19,637 nt of DNA. Source: Bacteroidota bacterium. Lineage in GTDB: Bacteria > Bacteroidota > Bacteroidia > Chitinophagales > Chitinophagaceae. The notes beneath the pieces are model-generated. The model worked only from the letters and a program-made list of their open reading frames with translations, ran no database searches and was not told the origin of the DNA. A program made the position numbers and the translations under genes. The DNA lies in contig JAEZDA010000022.1 of assembly GCA_023433345.1 (NCBI GenBank), positions 1 to 19,637 on the forward strand. Reading direction: 5' to 3'. Shown one piece after another: positions 8,152 through 15,496 of this stretch. Within the stretch, counting starts at the first letter, position 1, and each line of letters begins with the position of its first letter.

Positions 8152-8583
8152 ATGAATCGGCTACTTTTTCTTGTATTGTTTGTTTCATTATCAACCAAGG
8201 TGGCAGCTCAGCAAGATGGCGGTAAAGAAGATACGATTAAACTGATCCGGATTGATATTGAAGCAAGGTTCCCGGGGGGAGAAAAGGCTTGGCGTGAGTT
8301 CCTGGTAAAAAACCTTGACCCGGGCGTAGCTGTGAAAAACGGAGCACCTCCCGGGATGTACACTGTGATAGTGAAGTTTGTTGTAAATATTGATGGGTCT
8401 ATTGACAGCTTGAATGCAGAAACTAACCACGGTTTCGGAATGGAAAGAGAGGTGCTGCGAACCCTTGCAAAAGCTGGCAAATGGCAACCGGCAATGCAGG
8501 GAAATAAGGTCGTTCGGGCATACCGTCGCCAACCTGTCACCTTTATTGTTTCAGAAGAAGGAAGGAGAAAGAGACGGAGCTAG
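8152..8583 (+). CDS. Small exported protein with a TonB C-terminal-like domain
   Basis: A 143-residue protein with a signal peptide (MNRLLFLVLFVSLSTKVAAQ, cleavage probably after AAQ or close by). The body resembles the C-terminal domain of TonB-type energy transducers: FPGGEKAWREFLVKNL, a GMYTVIVKFVVNIDGSID strand pair, then a helix (REVLRTLAKAGKWQPA) and VVRAYRRQPVTFIV. It lacks the proline-rich periplasmic linker and a permanent membrane anchor, so it is unlikely to be a functional TonB. Stand-alone domains of this kind are common in Bacteroidota with unknown partners. It is alone on its strand between groEL and the convergent dnaJ-like gene, with 43 bp between the stops. Confidence 0.82.
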   Translation: MNRLLFLVLFVSLSTKVAAQQDGGKEDTIKLIRIDIEARFPGGEKAWREFLVKNLDPGVAVKNGAPPGMYTVIVKFVVNIDGSIDSLNAETNHGFGMEREVLRTLAKAGKWQPAMQGNKVVRAYRRQPVTFIVSEEGRRKRRS

Positions 8584-8626
8584 TCCCCAGGGCTTAGTAA
8601 TGTTTTTTAATTGATGAAGCCGGCAA

Positions 8627-9520
8627 TCAAACCTTTCTTAATTCAGCCAGTTGGTCAAACAGTTTTCTTTCCTTTTCAGAAAGGTCTTTCGGAAGTTCCA
8701 CCTGATACGTCACGTACAGATCACCGTAAGTTCCTTCTGATTTATACACGGGAAACCCCTTGCCGGGAATTCTCGTTTTCGTGTTTGGCTGCGTTTCAGG
8801 TTTCACTTTCAATTTTATTTTCCCGTGGAGTGTATCCAGTGTTACCGTTCCGCCTAACATAGCGGTATATAAATCTATCTTCTGCGTATATGCGAGATCG
8901 TTACCATTTCGAATGAAATGAGTATCGTTGTGAAGGGCAAATGTGATGAAGAGGTCGCCCGCGGGGCCGTTGTTCCTCCCCGGATTGCCATATCCTTTTA
9001 ATCTTATCTGCTGGCCATTTTCTATCCCGGCCGGAATAGTGATCCGCACTGATTTATTGTTAATGGAAAAGGTCTGTTTATGAGTGCGGAAAGCTTCGGT
9101 TAATTTCAGATCGAGTGTAGCATGCACATCCTGCCCGCGAGTGGTGCGCGTTTGCCGGCCACCGCCGGAACCAAACATTGAAGCAAAAAAATCGGAGAAG
9201 CCGCCGCCACCGCCAAAATCAAAGTCTTCCCCGAAACTGTATTGCCCGGTTCCGTGTTGTTGCTGTCGTTGCCGTTGGGCTTGTTCAAATGCTTCGCTGT
9301 GCTGCCAGTCCTTGCCATATTTATCGTACTTCTTTCTCTTTTCAGGGTCACTGAGCACTTCATTTGCCTCATTGATCTGTTGAAACTTTTTGTGCGACTC
9401 TTCACCGGGGTTGGTGTCGGGATGATATTGACGGGCAAGCTTGCGGTAAGCTTTTTTTATCTCGGCCTCCGAAGCGTTTTTTGAAAGACCAAGAATTTTA
9501 TAATAATCCATGAATTCCAT
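8627..9520 (-). CDS. cbpA: DnaJ C-terminal domain co-chaperone, CbpA-type (no zinc finger)
   Basis: A J-domain co-chaperone that stimulates DnaK. The start at 9520 gives MEFMDYYKILGL, matching the way CbpA proteins open. The J-domain covers about residues 4-70 with HPD at 33-35. A G/F-rich linker follows (about 90-122). The substrate-binding C-terminal domains begin near RGQDVHATLDLKLTEAF and include VRITIPAGIENGQQIRLKGYG and IPGKGFPVY. No CxxCxGxG zinc repeats are present, so this is a type II (CbpA-like) protein, not canonical DnaJ. At 297 residues the length is typical. It lies 54 bp after the HU-CCDC81/SPOR gene with no clear promoter of its own, so it is probably co-transcribed. It is the third chaperone-class gene in a 4-kb stretch. 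Confidence 0.92.
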   Translation of the reverse strand: MEFMDYYKILGLSKNASEAEIKKAYRKLARQYHPDTNPGEESHKKFQQINEANEVLSDPEKRKKYDKYGKDWQHSEAFEQAQRQRQQQHGTGQYSFGEDFDFGGGGGFSDFFASMFGSGGGRQTRTTRGQDVHATLDLKLTEAFRTHKQTFSINNKSVRITIPAGIENGQQIRLKGYGNPGRNNGPAGDLFITFALHNDTHFIRNGNDLAYTQKIDLYTAMLGGTVTLDTLHGKIKLKVKPETQPNTKTRIPGKGFPVYKSEGTYGDLYVTYQVELPKDLSEKERKLFDQLAELRKV

Positions 9521-9574
9521 ATCTGCCGATTTATCCGGGAAGTAAACAGGGGCAGGTTCATCTATCCCTTACCG

Positions 9575-10456
9575 TTAGTGAAGTATAAAACTTCTTACAC
9601 CAAACAGGCGGTTGAGTGAATCCAGAACCCGTGTACTGTCAGCGCGGGGGCCGTTTATCTTCATTGTAAGATAATGATTGGTGCTGTCCGACGCTTCATA
9701 TTCAAATTTATAGCCGTAACCAACAAATGTCTCCAACATATTTTTTGCCTTCGCTTCTGTATTGTAATGCTTCACGGCCACGATATAACTGCTGTCGTTG
9801 AAGGCCGGGGCTGATGTTTGAACCGGCGAAGAGTCGCGCATCGGCACCACAATGGGAGAGTCGCGTTTTGCAATCGAATCCTGCATTATCACCGGCACAT
9901 TCTGGTTGTCAGCTTTCTTTTCACGAAAAAGATAATAAATAGAAGCTGGCACCAGCAGGAGCAACAGGAGAGCCCCGATTCCTATCATCCAGTTTCTCCC
10001 GTTATTTCTGGCTCTCGCAGGGGTTGAAAAACTTATGGCGTTCTCCTCTTTCTCCTTCAATGCATGCACCTGCTGCTCCAACCTGGGGTTGATCGCATGG
10101 CCCTGGAAGAATTCATATCCGCCAAAATCGGCTTTTTGCAAAGTGCCCAAACCCTCAATAAAGAACGGTTTGCCGATGTTAAGGTATTCGCGGCCGAGAA
10201 TAGAATATGATTCAAGATCAGATGTTGCAAGCGGCCTGATCTTCCTGGTAGTTTGAACAATAAAATCGATCAAACCCTCATCCTGCCCCGCACGCGTGTT
10301 ATAATGAAACTGAACCGCGTTCTCCGGGAGGTATGCATCCTTGTCATTTTCTGCGGGAAAAACAATGTCCTTTGAAAGAGTGAAAGTACCGATCTCCTGT
10401 AGGGTGACTTCCTTGTTATTATAAAGGTATTGAACAATTAACTGACCAATTTTCAT
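9575..10456 (-). CDS. HU-CCDC81 and SPOR domain membrane protein
   Basis: A 293-residue protein with a layout typical of Bacteroidota. The N-terminal part (about 1-120) is an HU-like CCDC81 domain pair (MKIGQLIVQYLYNNKEVTLQ, later GKPFFIEGLGTLQ). A single transmembrane helix follows (about 156-177, with GIGALLLLLLVPASIYYLF). A linker rich in S and P leads to a C-terminal SPOR domain (about 223-293, starting SSYIVAVKHYNTEAKAKNML). SPOR domains bind glycan strands stripped of peptides at division sites. The topology puts the HU part in the cytoplasm and SPOR in the periplasm, so it could link nucleoid or cytoskeletal components to septal peptidoglycan. That role is inferred. A TAnnTTTG box lies 15 bp before the ATG. 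Confidence 0.88.
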   Translation of the reverse strand: MKIGQLIVQYLYNNKEVTLQEIGTFTLSKDIVFPAENDKDAYLPENAVQFHYNTRAGQDEGLIDFIVQTTRKIRPLATSDLESYSILGREYLNIGKPFFIEGLGTLQKADFGGYEFFQGHAINPRLEQQVHALKEKEENAISFSTPARARNNGRNWMIGIGALLLLLLVPASIYYLFREKKADNQNVPVIMQDSIAKRDSPIVVPMRDSSPVQTSAPAFNDSSYIVAVKHYNTEAKAKNMLETFVGYGYKFEYEASDSTNHYLTMKINGPRADSTRVLDSLNRLFGVRSFILH

Positions 10457-10471
10457 AGTATATGATTGTTA

Positions 10472-10479
10472 CAAACCTA
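10472..10479 (-). promoter_or_regulatory. Candidate -7 box for the HU-CCDC81/SPOR and dnaJ-like pair
   Basis: The minus strand reads TAGGTTTG, an exact TAnnTTTG match, ending 15 bp before the ATG at 10456. Confidence 0.5.
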
Positions 10480-10520
10480 CAAGTAATTGATAAAATAAAA
10501 AAGTGATGCTTCAATTGGCG

Positions 10521-10528
10521 TAATTTCG
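10521..10528 (+). promoter_or_regulatory. Possible -7 box almost touching the next start codon
   Basis: TAATTTCG differs from TAnnTTTG by one base. It ends four bases before the ATG at 10533. If real, transcription would begin at or next to the start codon. Confidence 0.35.
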
Positions 10529-10532
10529 CATA

Positions 10533-10862
10533 ATGCTTACAGTGGAGGAAAAAAATTTTGTTGACCGTTGGGAAAAAGTGCGGTTGCAGGAAAGTTCTTT
10601 CCAACGTAAGTTGTTAGCGGGCCTGCCTTTTGCCATGCTTTTTACCTTTCCAATTTTATTGTTTTTTTTGAGCGTTTACCTTTTTTTGCCTGACTGGTAT
10701 GCCAAGGTATCCGGCTCGGGCACTTCAAGTATGCCGGCCATAATAATTGCTCTCATTCTTATCACTGTTTTCTTCGCATATTTTCGGATGCATTTTAAAT
10801 GGGAGATGAATGAACAATTGTATTTAGAACTAAAACAAAAAAGCAGGGCAGCGCATTCTTAA
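10533..10862 (+). CDS. Small two-helix membrane protein, function unknown
   Basis: I do not recognise this 109-residue protein. It starts with a charged, probably cytoplasmic segment (MLTVEEKNFVDRWEKVRLQE). It then has two hydrophobic helices (about residues 28-52 and 68-85) separated by a short loop containing SGSGTSS, and a basic tail (LELKQKSRAAHS). The hydropathy and the absence of a better frame support it as a real gene. It begins a plus-strand run, 21 bp ahead of the FKBP-type lipoprotein gene and divergent from the HU-CCDC81/SPOR gene. The start ATG at 10533 is the only one ahead of the first helix, and the candidate promoter leaves almost no leader. Confidence 0.75.
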   Translation: MLTVEEKNFVDRWEKVRLQESSFQRKLLAGLPFAMLFTFPILLFFLSVYLFLPDWYAKVSGSGTSSMPAIIIALILITVFFAYFRMHFKWEMNEQLYLELKQKSRAAHS

Positions 10863-10883
10863 ATTCATTTGCCTTTGAATAAT

Positions 10884-11381
10884 ATGAAGAAGATATTTTT
10901 TATAATATGTCTCACATCCGTGGTTATCTCTTCTTGTAAAAAGGAAGGCCCGGAGTGCGAATTTGTGGAGACCAGCAAAACTGCCACCGGAGCGGAGATA
11001 ACCCACCTTCAGAATTTCCTGAGTGCAAATTCTATTGTGGCTCTTCAGCATAGTTCCGGCTTGTTTTATGTAGTTCATGAACCGGGAGAAAGCCTTCATC
11101 CAGAGATCTGCTCCACCGTATTTATCAAATACACAGGCAGGTTAATGGAAACGGGTCAGCCATTTGATCAGAACCTTAACGGATATTCGATCGTACTTGG
11201 CGGATTGATCGCCGGGGCGCAAAAGGGGCTGAAACTGATAGGGAAAACGGGCAAGATAGATCTTTATATACCGCCCAGCCTCGCATATAATGACCGTGTA
11301 ATTCGCAATCAGTCTGGCCAGGTAGTGATACCCGCTTATTCCTACCTCAAGTTTGAGTTTGAATTAGTGGATTTTCAATAA
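10884..11381 (+). CDS. FKBP-type peptidyl-prolyl cis-trans isomerase, lipoprotein
   Basis: A proline isomerase expected to aid folding of envelope proteins. I chose the ATG at 10884 over a TTG at 10869 because it begins a lipoprotein signal peptide (MKKIFFIICLTSVVIS) with the lipobox ISSC, cysteine at residue 18. The mature N-terminal part is a spacer of about 60 residues. The FKBP domain then follows: VFIKYTGRLMETGQPFDQN, IVLGGLIAGAQKGLKLI, LYIPPSLAYND and IPAYSYLKFEFELVDF. Most family positions are kept, including FD, the two loop hydrophobics and the LAY motif, so activity is plausible. The 165-residue protein follows the small membrane protein gene by 21 bp, and the sdaA start lies 28 bp on. 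Confidence 0.92.
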   Translation: MKKIFFIICLTSVVISSCKKEGPECEFVETSKTATGAEITHLQNFLSANSIVALQHSSGLFYVVHEPGESLHPEICSTVFIKYTGRLMETGQPFDQNLNGYSIVLGGLIAGAQKGLKLIGKTGKIDLYIPPSLAYNDRVIRNQSGQVVIPAYSYLKFEFELVDFQ

Positions 11382-11409
11382 ATAACCTTTCTGTTAATTA
11401 AAATTTTTC

Positions 11410-12837
11410 TTGAAACAGGAATCCATATCAGTATTCGACATGTTTAAAATAGGTGTGGGGCCCAGCAGCAGTCACACACTTGGCCCGTGGCGTGCAGCGC
11501 TTGCATTGCTCGACATTCTTCAAAAAACGGGAAATCTCGAAAAAACCAAACAGGTTCAGGTACTTTTATACGGCTCCCTCGCCAAAACGGGTGTTGGGCA
11601 CGGAACTGACATTGCGGTTCAACTTGGTTTAAGCGGCGATGATCCGGTAACATTTGATGTGAACGGCATTAATGCAAAAATCGAGAGCATTTTCAGCACC
11701 CGAAAAATAATTCTTGCGGGAACACGCGAAATTGAATTTGACCCTGCCCGCGACATTGTTTTCCTTTTTACTGAATCACTTCCATTTCATCCCAACGCCC
11801 TAACCTTTCTGGTAAAACTTGATGACGGCTCGGAAGATGCGTTCACCTATTATTCAATCGGCGGAGGATTTATTCACAGGGAAGGAGAAGCAGGGAATAA
11901 TTCTGGTGAGGCAGACCTTCCATTTCCCGTAAATACTGCGGATGATCTATTGCATTGGTGCAGAAAAACCGGGATGAATATTTCGGAGATCGTGGCTGAA
12001 AATGAGAATGCATGGAGGAGTGCGGAAGAAACAAAAAGCGGATTATTGAAGATCTGGAATGTTATGCAACAGTGCGTGTACAGGGGCTGCCATACGGATG
12101 GCTACCTTCCAGGGGGGTTGCAGGTGAAAAGAAGAGCAGCAACACTCAACAGGAAATTAATTTCGGGTACATATAACGGTTATGAACAGTGGCTTGAACG
12201 GATTAAGGAAGGTGGAAATGATTTTAAGTACATACTGGACTGGGTGAGTTGTTTTGCCCTGGCAGTAAATGAAGAGAATGCATCATTTGGGAGAGTAGTG
12301 ACCGCACCCACCAATGGCGCCGCAGGTGTGATTCCTGCAGTGCTTCATTATTACCATCTCTTTGCTGAAAAAAAACCTTCTGAAGAAAAGGTTTTGCAGT
12401 TTTTAATGACAGCTTCGGAAGTTGGAAGCATTTTCAAAAAAGGGGCGACCATTTCGGCTGCAATGGGTGGTTGCCAGGCCGAAATTGGCGTGAGCAGTGC
12501 GATGGCTGCCGCTGCTCTAACTGAATGCCTTGGCGGAACGCAACGCCAGGCAATGATGGCCGCAGAAATTGCTATGGAACATCACCTGGGAATGACCTGT
12601 GACCCCATTGCCGGCCTCGTTCAAATACCTTGTATAGAAAGAAACACGATGGGGGCGATAAAGGCGATAACGGCCAGCCAGCTTGCCTTACAAAGCACGC
12701 CGGATTTTGCGCGCGTTAGCCTCGACGGTGTAATAAAAACTATGTGGGATACTGCCCTCGATATGAACAGCAAATACAAGGAAACCGCAGATGGCGGACT
12801 TGCTGTGAATGTGCCGCTTAGCCTAAGCGAATGCTGA
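11410..12837 (+). CDS. sdaA: L-serine dehydratase, iron-sulfur, single-chain type
   Basis: The enzyme deaminates L-serine to pyruvate and ammonia using an oxygen-sensitive [4Fe-4S] cluster. Both parts are in one chain: the beta-type N-terminal domain (starting SVFDMFKIGVGPSSSHT) and the alpha-type C-terminal domain. The three cluster cysteines are C355 (GGCQAEIG), C397 (GMTCDP) and C408 (QIPCIERN). Their spacing of 42 and 11 residues is the same as I recall for E. coli SdaA. The start is a TTG at 11410. An in-frame stop lies just upstream, and the only later ATG (11440) would remove conserved N-terminal residues. At 475 residues it is full length. It is the third gene of a plus-strand run, 28 bp after the FKBP-type gene. 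Confidence 0.95.
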   Translation: MKQESISVFDMFKIGVGPSSSHTLGPWRAALALLDILQKTGNLEKTKQVQVLLYGSLAKTGVGHGTDIAVQLGLSGDDPVTFDVNGINAKIESIFSTRKIILAGTREIEFDPARDIVFLFTESLPFHPNALTFLVKLDDGSEDAFTYYSIGGGFIHREGEAGNNSGEADLPFPVNTADDLLHWCRKTGMNISEIVAENENAWRSAEETKSGLLKIWNVMQQCVYRGCHTDGYLPGGLQVKRRAATLNRKLISGTYNGYEQWLERIKEGGNDFKYILDWVSCFALAVNEENASFGRVVTAPTNGAAGVIPAVLHYYHLFAEKKPSEEKVLQFLMTASEVGSIFKKGATISAAMGGCQAEIGVSSAMAAAALTECLGGTQRQAMMAAEIAMEHHLGMTCDPIAGLVQIPCIERNTMGAIKAITASQLALQSTPDFARVSLDGVIKTMWDTALDMNSKYKETADGGLAVNVPLSLSEC

Positions 12838-12843
12838 GGAGGC

Positions 12844-12906
12844 GATTTACGATTTACGATTTACGATGTACGATTTACGATGTACGATTTACGATGTACG
12901 ATTTAC
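12844..12906 (+). repeat. Heptamer tandem array, GATTTAC/GATGTAC x9
   Basis: Nine perfect-length 7-bp units. The first three are GATTTAC. The next six alternate GATGTAC and GATTTAC, giving a 14-bp higher-order period. The array begins six bases after the sdaA stop. Confidence 0.95.
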
Positions 12907-12910
12907 GGAC

Positions 12911-12930
12911 AGCCGCAATGCATTGCGGCT
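12911..12930. terminator. 20-bp perfect palindrome between convergent sdaA and smpB
   Basis: AGCCGCAATGCATTGCGGCT is fully self-complementary. It sits between two converging genes, two bases from the smpB stop, directly after the heptamer array. It could act as a terminator for both strands, but neither side has a good T-run. A dispersed palindromic repeat is the main alternative. Confidence 0.45.
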
Positions 12931-12932
12931 TC

Positions 12933-13370
12933 CTACAAACTATATTTCCTCTTCACTTCCCGGCTCGCCTCCCTTTCCTTTATTGTATTGCGCTTATCGT
13001 ATTCCTTCTTCCCTTTTCCAAGACCGATCTCTAATTTGAAATAACCACTATCGGCAAGGAATATACGAAGCGGTATAATTGAATAGCCTTTCTCTTTTGT
13101 TTTACCTTCTAGTTTTCTTAACTCCCTTTTGTTAAGCAGCAGTTTTCTCTCCTGCATTGGTTCGTGGTTAGTGTAGGTGCCGAATGCATATTCAGAGATA
13201 TGAAGATTCTTTACAAACAATTCTCCCTTATGAAAAAGGCAATAACTGTCGTTGAAGCTCGCCTTACCGGCACGAAGTGATTTAATTTCCGTGCCTTGCA
13301 ACACCATGCCTGCAAGGTATTTGTCTTCAAAAAAATAATCGTGGTACGCTTTTCGGTTGTTGATCTCCAA
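12933..13370 (-). CDS. smpB: SsrA (tmRNA)-binding protein SmpB
   Basis: SmpB binds tmRNA and brings it to stalled ribosomes for trans-translation. The 145-residue protein shows the family signatures: AYHDYFFEDKYLAGMVLQGTEIKSLRAGKASFNDSYC cut across residues 8-44, RKLLLNKREL at about 76-85, and KLEIGLGKGKKEYDKR near the end. The C-terminal tail is short and basic (EVKRKYSL). The start is a TTG at 13370. No in-frame ATG exists upstream, and a perfect TAnnTTTG box 20 bp before it argues against a longer protein. The tmRNA gene (ssrA) is not in the window. The gene converges with sdaA and diverges from the AI-2E permease gene. Confidence 0.95.
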   Translation of the reverse strand: MEINNRKAYHDYFFEDKYLAGMVLQGTEIKSLRAGKASFNDSYCLFHKGELFVKNLHISEYAFGTYTNHEPMQERKLLLNKRELRKLEGKTKEKGYSIIPLRIFLADSGYFKLEIGLGKGKKEYDKRNTIKEREASREVKRKYSL

Positions 13371-13390
13371 TGCTGTATTTTGTATACTGG

Positions 13391-13398
13391 CAAAAATA
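13391..13398 (-). promoter_or_regulatory. Candidate -7 box for smpB, supports the TTG start
   Basis: The minus strand reads TATTTTTG, an exact TAnnTTTG match, ending 20 bp before the TTG at 13370. Transcription from here would exclude any start further upstream. Confidence 0.5.
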
Positions 13399-13438
13399 GA
13401 TTTAAAACAACAGAACCCTTCATCAAAAAAAAGAACTT

Positions 13439-14527
13439 ATGAAGCAGGAGAGCGTCTTGCAGAGAACAGTATTGATACTGGCACTTTTTGGGTTGATCAT
13501 TGCAGGACTGTTTTATTCCCGGGAATTCCTTGCACCGATCATGTTCGGAATGTTACTGGCAATGCTGTTTCTGCCATTGGTGAAATGGTTTCAGGAAAAA
13601 GGAGTGCCTCATGTACTCGCTATTATTTTCTGCCTTTTAATATTCCTGCTGGTGGTCGGTGGGTTGATATTTCTGCTGACCTGGCAAATGGGGAATCTTG
13701 AAGCTGATACGGCTAAACTGGAACAGCAGATAAAGGCACTTACAGAAAATGTTCAAAATTTCATCAGCAAAAAGATAGGGCTTTCGGTAAAAAAGCAGGA
13801 TGAATTGATAAGTATGCAAGCGGAAGCGGGGGCCTCGGGGGCGGGAAGCAAGGTTGTTGGAGTGGTGAGCTTTATCACCTCTTTTTTAGTGGATTTTATT
13901 TTGGTGATGGTTTATATTTTCCTGTTTTTATATTTCCGCACTCACCTGAAGACCTTTGTTTTAAAATTATCGCCACCGGAAGAAAAGAAAAGAGCAGAAA
14001 ACATCATTCACGATTCCGCCAAGGTTAGCCAGCAATATCTCTCTGGGCTGGCAATGATGATAGCAGGTTTATGGATCATGTATGGTATTGGGTTCTCCCT
14101 GATCGGCGTAAAATACGCGGTGTTCTTTGCTGTTTTGTGCGGACTTTTGGAAATTGTTCCTTTCGTAGGGAACCTTACCGGAACGGCGATAACACTGCTT
14201 TTCAGCGCAAGCCAGGGAGCTTCGTCAACTCAGTTGCTTCTTATACTGGCAACCTACATGCTTATTCAATTTATACAAACTTACTTACTTGAACCTCTCG
14301 TGGTGGGCTCGAAGGTTAACATCAATCCCTTGTTCACCATCATTGCCCTTGTTGCAGCAGAATTGATTTGGGGCATTCCCGGAATGGTGCTCGCACTGCC
14401 AATTCTCGGTATCATCAAAATAATTTGTGATCACATCGAGCATTTGCAACCTTATGGAATGCTGATCGGTGAAAGAATCGAACCCCGGAAAAGAAGGCAG
14501 AGATCAACTCTTAAAAAGGGAAAGTAA
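13439..14527 (+). CDS. AI-2E family transporter (PerM/YdiK-type membrane protein)
   Basis: An inner-membrane permease of the AI-2E (TerC-independent, PF01594) family. Members have been linked to autoinducer-2 export, sodium/proton exchange or unknown substrates, so the family name does not fix a function here. The 362 residues show the usual order: two or three N-terminal helices (about 8-85), a soluble segment rich in K, Q and E (about 85-140), then at least five helices. The later part contains YAVFFAVLCGLLEIVPFVGN and LLEPLVVGSKVNINPLF, both conserved in the family. The tail is basic (RKRRQRSTLKKGK). The ATG at 13439 is 68 bp from the divergent smpB start. Its last 24 bp overlap the 3' end of accD on the other strand. 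Confidence 0.93.
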   Translation: MKQESVLQRTVLILALFGLIIAGLFYSREFLAPIMFGMLLAMLFLPLVKWFQEKGVPHVLAIIFCLLIFLLVVGGLIFLLTWQMGNLEADTAKLEQQIKALTENVQNFISKKIGLSVKKQDELISMQAEAGASGAGSKVVGVVSFITSFLVDFILVMVYIFLFLYFRTHLKTFVLKLSPPEEKKRAENIIHDSAKVSQQYLSGLAMMIAGLWIMYGIGFSLIGVKYAVFFAVLCGLLEIVPFVGNLTGTAITLLFSASQGASSTQLLLILATYMLIQFIQTYLLEPLVVGSKVNINPLFTIIALVAAELIWGIPGMVLALPILGIIKIICDHIEHLQPYGMLIGERIEPRKRRQRSTLKKGK

Positions 14528-15418
14528 GTTTGCAAGTTTGTCTTTCAATTCCTTTCTGCCAACGATAAAATCTAAAAAGCCGTGTTCCAGTAAAAACTCA
14601 CTTCGCTGGAATCCTTCGGGAAGATCTTTTTTAATGGTTTCCTTTATAACGCGCGGGCCCGCAAAGCCAATAAGCGCCCCCGGTTCGCCGATAATGATAT
14701 CGCCAAGCATCGCGAATGAAGCAGTGGTACCGCCAAAGGTTGGATCGGTGCATAAGGAAATATAAGGAACCTTTGCATCACTCAGCAGAGTGAGCTTCCC
14801 GGATGTTTTTGCAAGCTGCATCAGGGAAAATGCAGATTCCATCATTCTTGCGCCACCGCTTTTGTTGATGATCATGAAGGGGATCTTCTTTTCAATACAA
14901 TAGTCGCAGGCGCGGCTGATCTTTTCTCCCATCACACTACCGAGACTTCCGCCGATGAATTCAAAATCCATACAGGCAATTACCAGGTCGAAACCATGAA
15001 CCTTTCCATGGCCAACAGTTATCGAATCATGGATATCCGATTTCGAATAAGTTTCTTCAAGTCTTTTGCTGTACGGTTTCAGGTCAACAAAACCGAGTTT
15101 GTCTTTGGACCTGATGTTGCCAAATAATTCTGTGAATTCGTTTTCGTCGAAGATGATCGAAAAATATTCGTCGCTGCCAATGCGATGATGGTATTCACAT
15201 TTCGGACAAACGTATTTGCTTTCTGCAAGTTCTGATATCGTGCAGGTATATTTACAGTTCGGGCATTTTGACCAGAGACCTTCGGGAGCATCCTTTTTGT
15301 CTTTGGTGGAGGTGAGGATACCCTTTTTCATTCGCTTGAACCAACTCTGCTTGGCTTCTTCTGCAGTGCTGTCCTCTCCGGCGAGGTTAGCTGAAAAATC
15401 CTCTTCTTCTTTCATCAT
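14504..15418 (-). CDS. accD: Acetyl-CoA carboxylase carboxyltransferase subunit beta
   Basis: The beta subunit of the carboxyltransferase that moves CO2 from biotin to acetyl-CoA, making malonyl-CoA for fatty acid synthesis. It pairs with AccA, which is not in this window. The N-terminal zinc ribbon is intact: C52, C55, C71 and C74 (KCPNCK and VCPKCEYH). The crotonase-like core follows, with GHGKVHGFDLVIACMDFEFIGGSLG, a GGARMMES stretch and TFGGTTASFAMLGD. Before the usual SWFKRMKKGI start there are about 25 acidic residues (MMKEEEDFSANLAGEDST). These may be a genuine lineage feature or mean that a later start is used. At 304 residues it is otherwise normal. It follows the aldolase gene by 78 bp and overlaps the AI-2E gene at its 3' end. 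Confidence 0.95.
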   Translation of the reverse strand: MMKEEEDFSANLAGEDSTAEEAKQSWFKRMKKGILTSTKDKKDAPEGLWSKCPNCKYTCTISELAESKYVCPKCEYHHRIGSDEYFSIIFDENEFTELFGNIRSKDKLGFVDLKPYSKRLEETYSKSDIHDSITVGHGKVHGFDLVIACMDFEFIGGSLGSVMGEKISRACDYCIEKKIPFMIINKSGGARMMESAFSLMQLAKTSGKLTLLSDAKVPYISLCTDPTFGGTTASFAMLGDIIIGEPGALIGFAGPRVIKETIKKDLPEGFQRSEFLLEHGFLDFIVGRKELKDKLANLLSLFKS

Positions 15419-15421
15419 CCT

Positions 15422-15429
15422 TTAAAGTT
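15422..15429 (-). promoter_or_regulatory. Possible accD promoter box
   Basis: The minus strand reads TAACTTTA, one base from TAnnTTTG, with TTG 17 bp upstream (15448-15450), a good -33 spacing. It ends three bases before the accD ATG, so any transcript would be nearly leaderless. Confidence 0.35.
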
Positions 15430-15459
15430 AGGCGTTTTCTTTTCGTTCAAAAGAAGTGA

Positions 15460-15480
15460 GCCGGCAATTTTGCTGCCGGC
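15460..15480 (-). terminator. Hairpin between the aldolase gene and accD, probable aldolase terminator
   Basis: GCCGGCA at 15460-15466 pairs with TGCCGGC at 15474-15480 around a seven-base loop. It lies about 16 bp after the aldolase stop. On the minus strand it is followed by TCACTTCTTTTG, a T-rich but not pure T tract, so termination is probably partial. Confidence 0.6.
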
Positions 15481-15496
15481 CCGTTTATAAAAGATC

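Noticed and set aside
12831..13034. Open frame with RFTIYDLRCTIYDVRF-like repeats
   Set aside because: It is only a translation of the GATTTAC/GATGTAC array and of DNA antisense to smpB.
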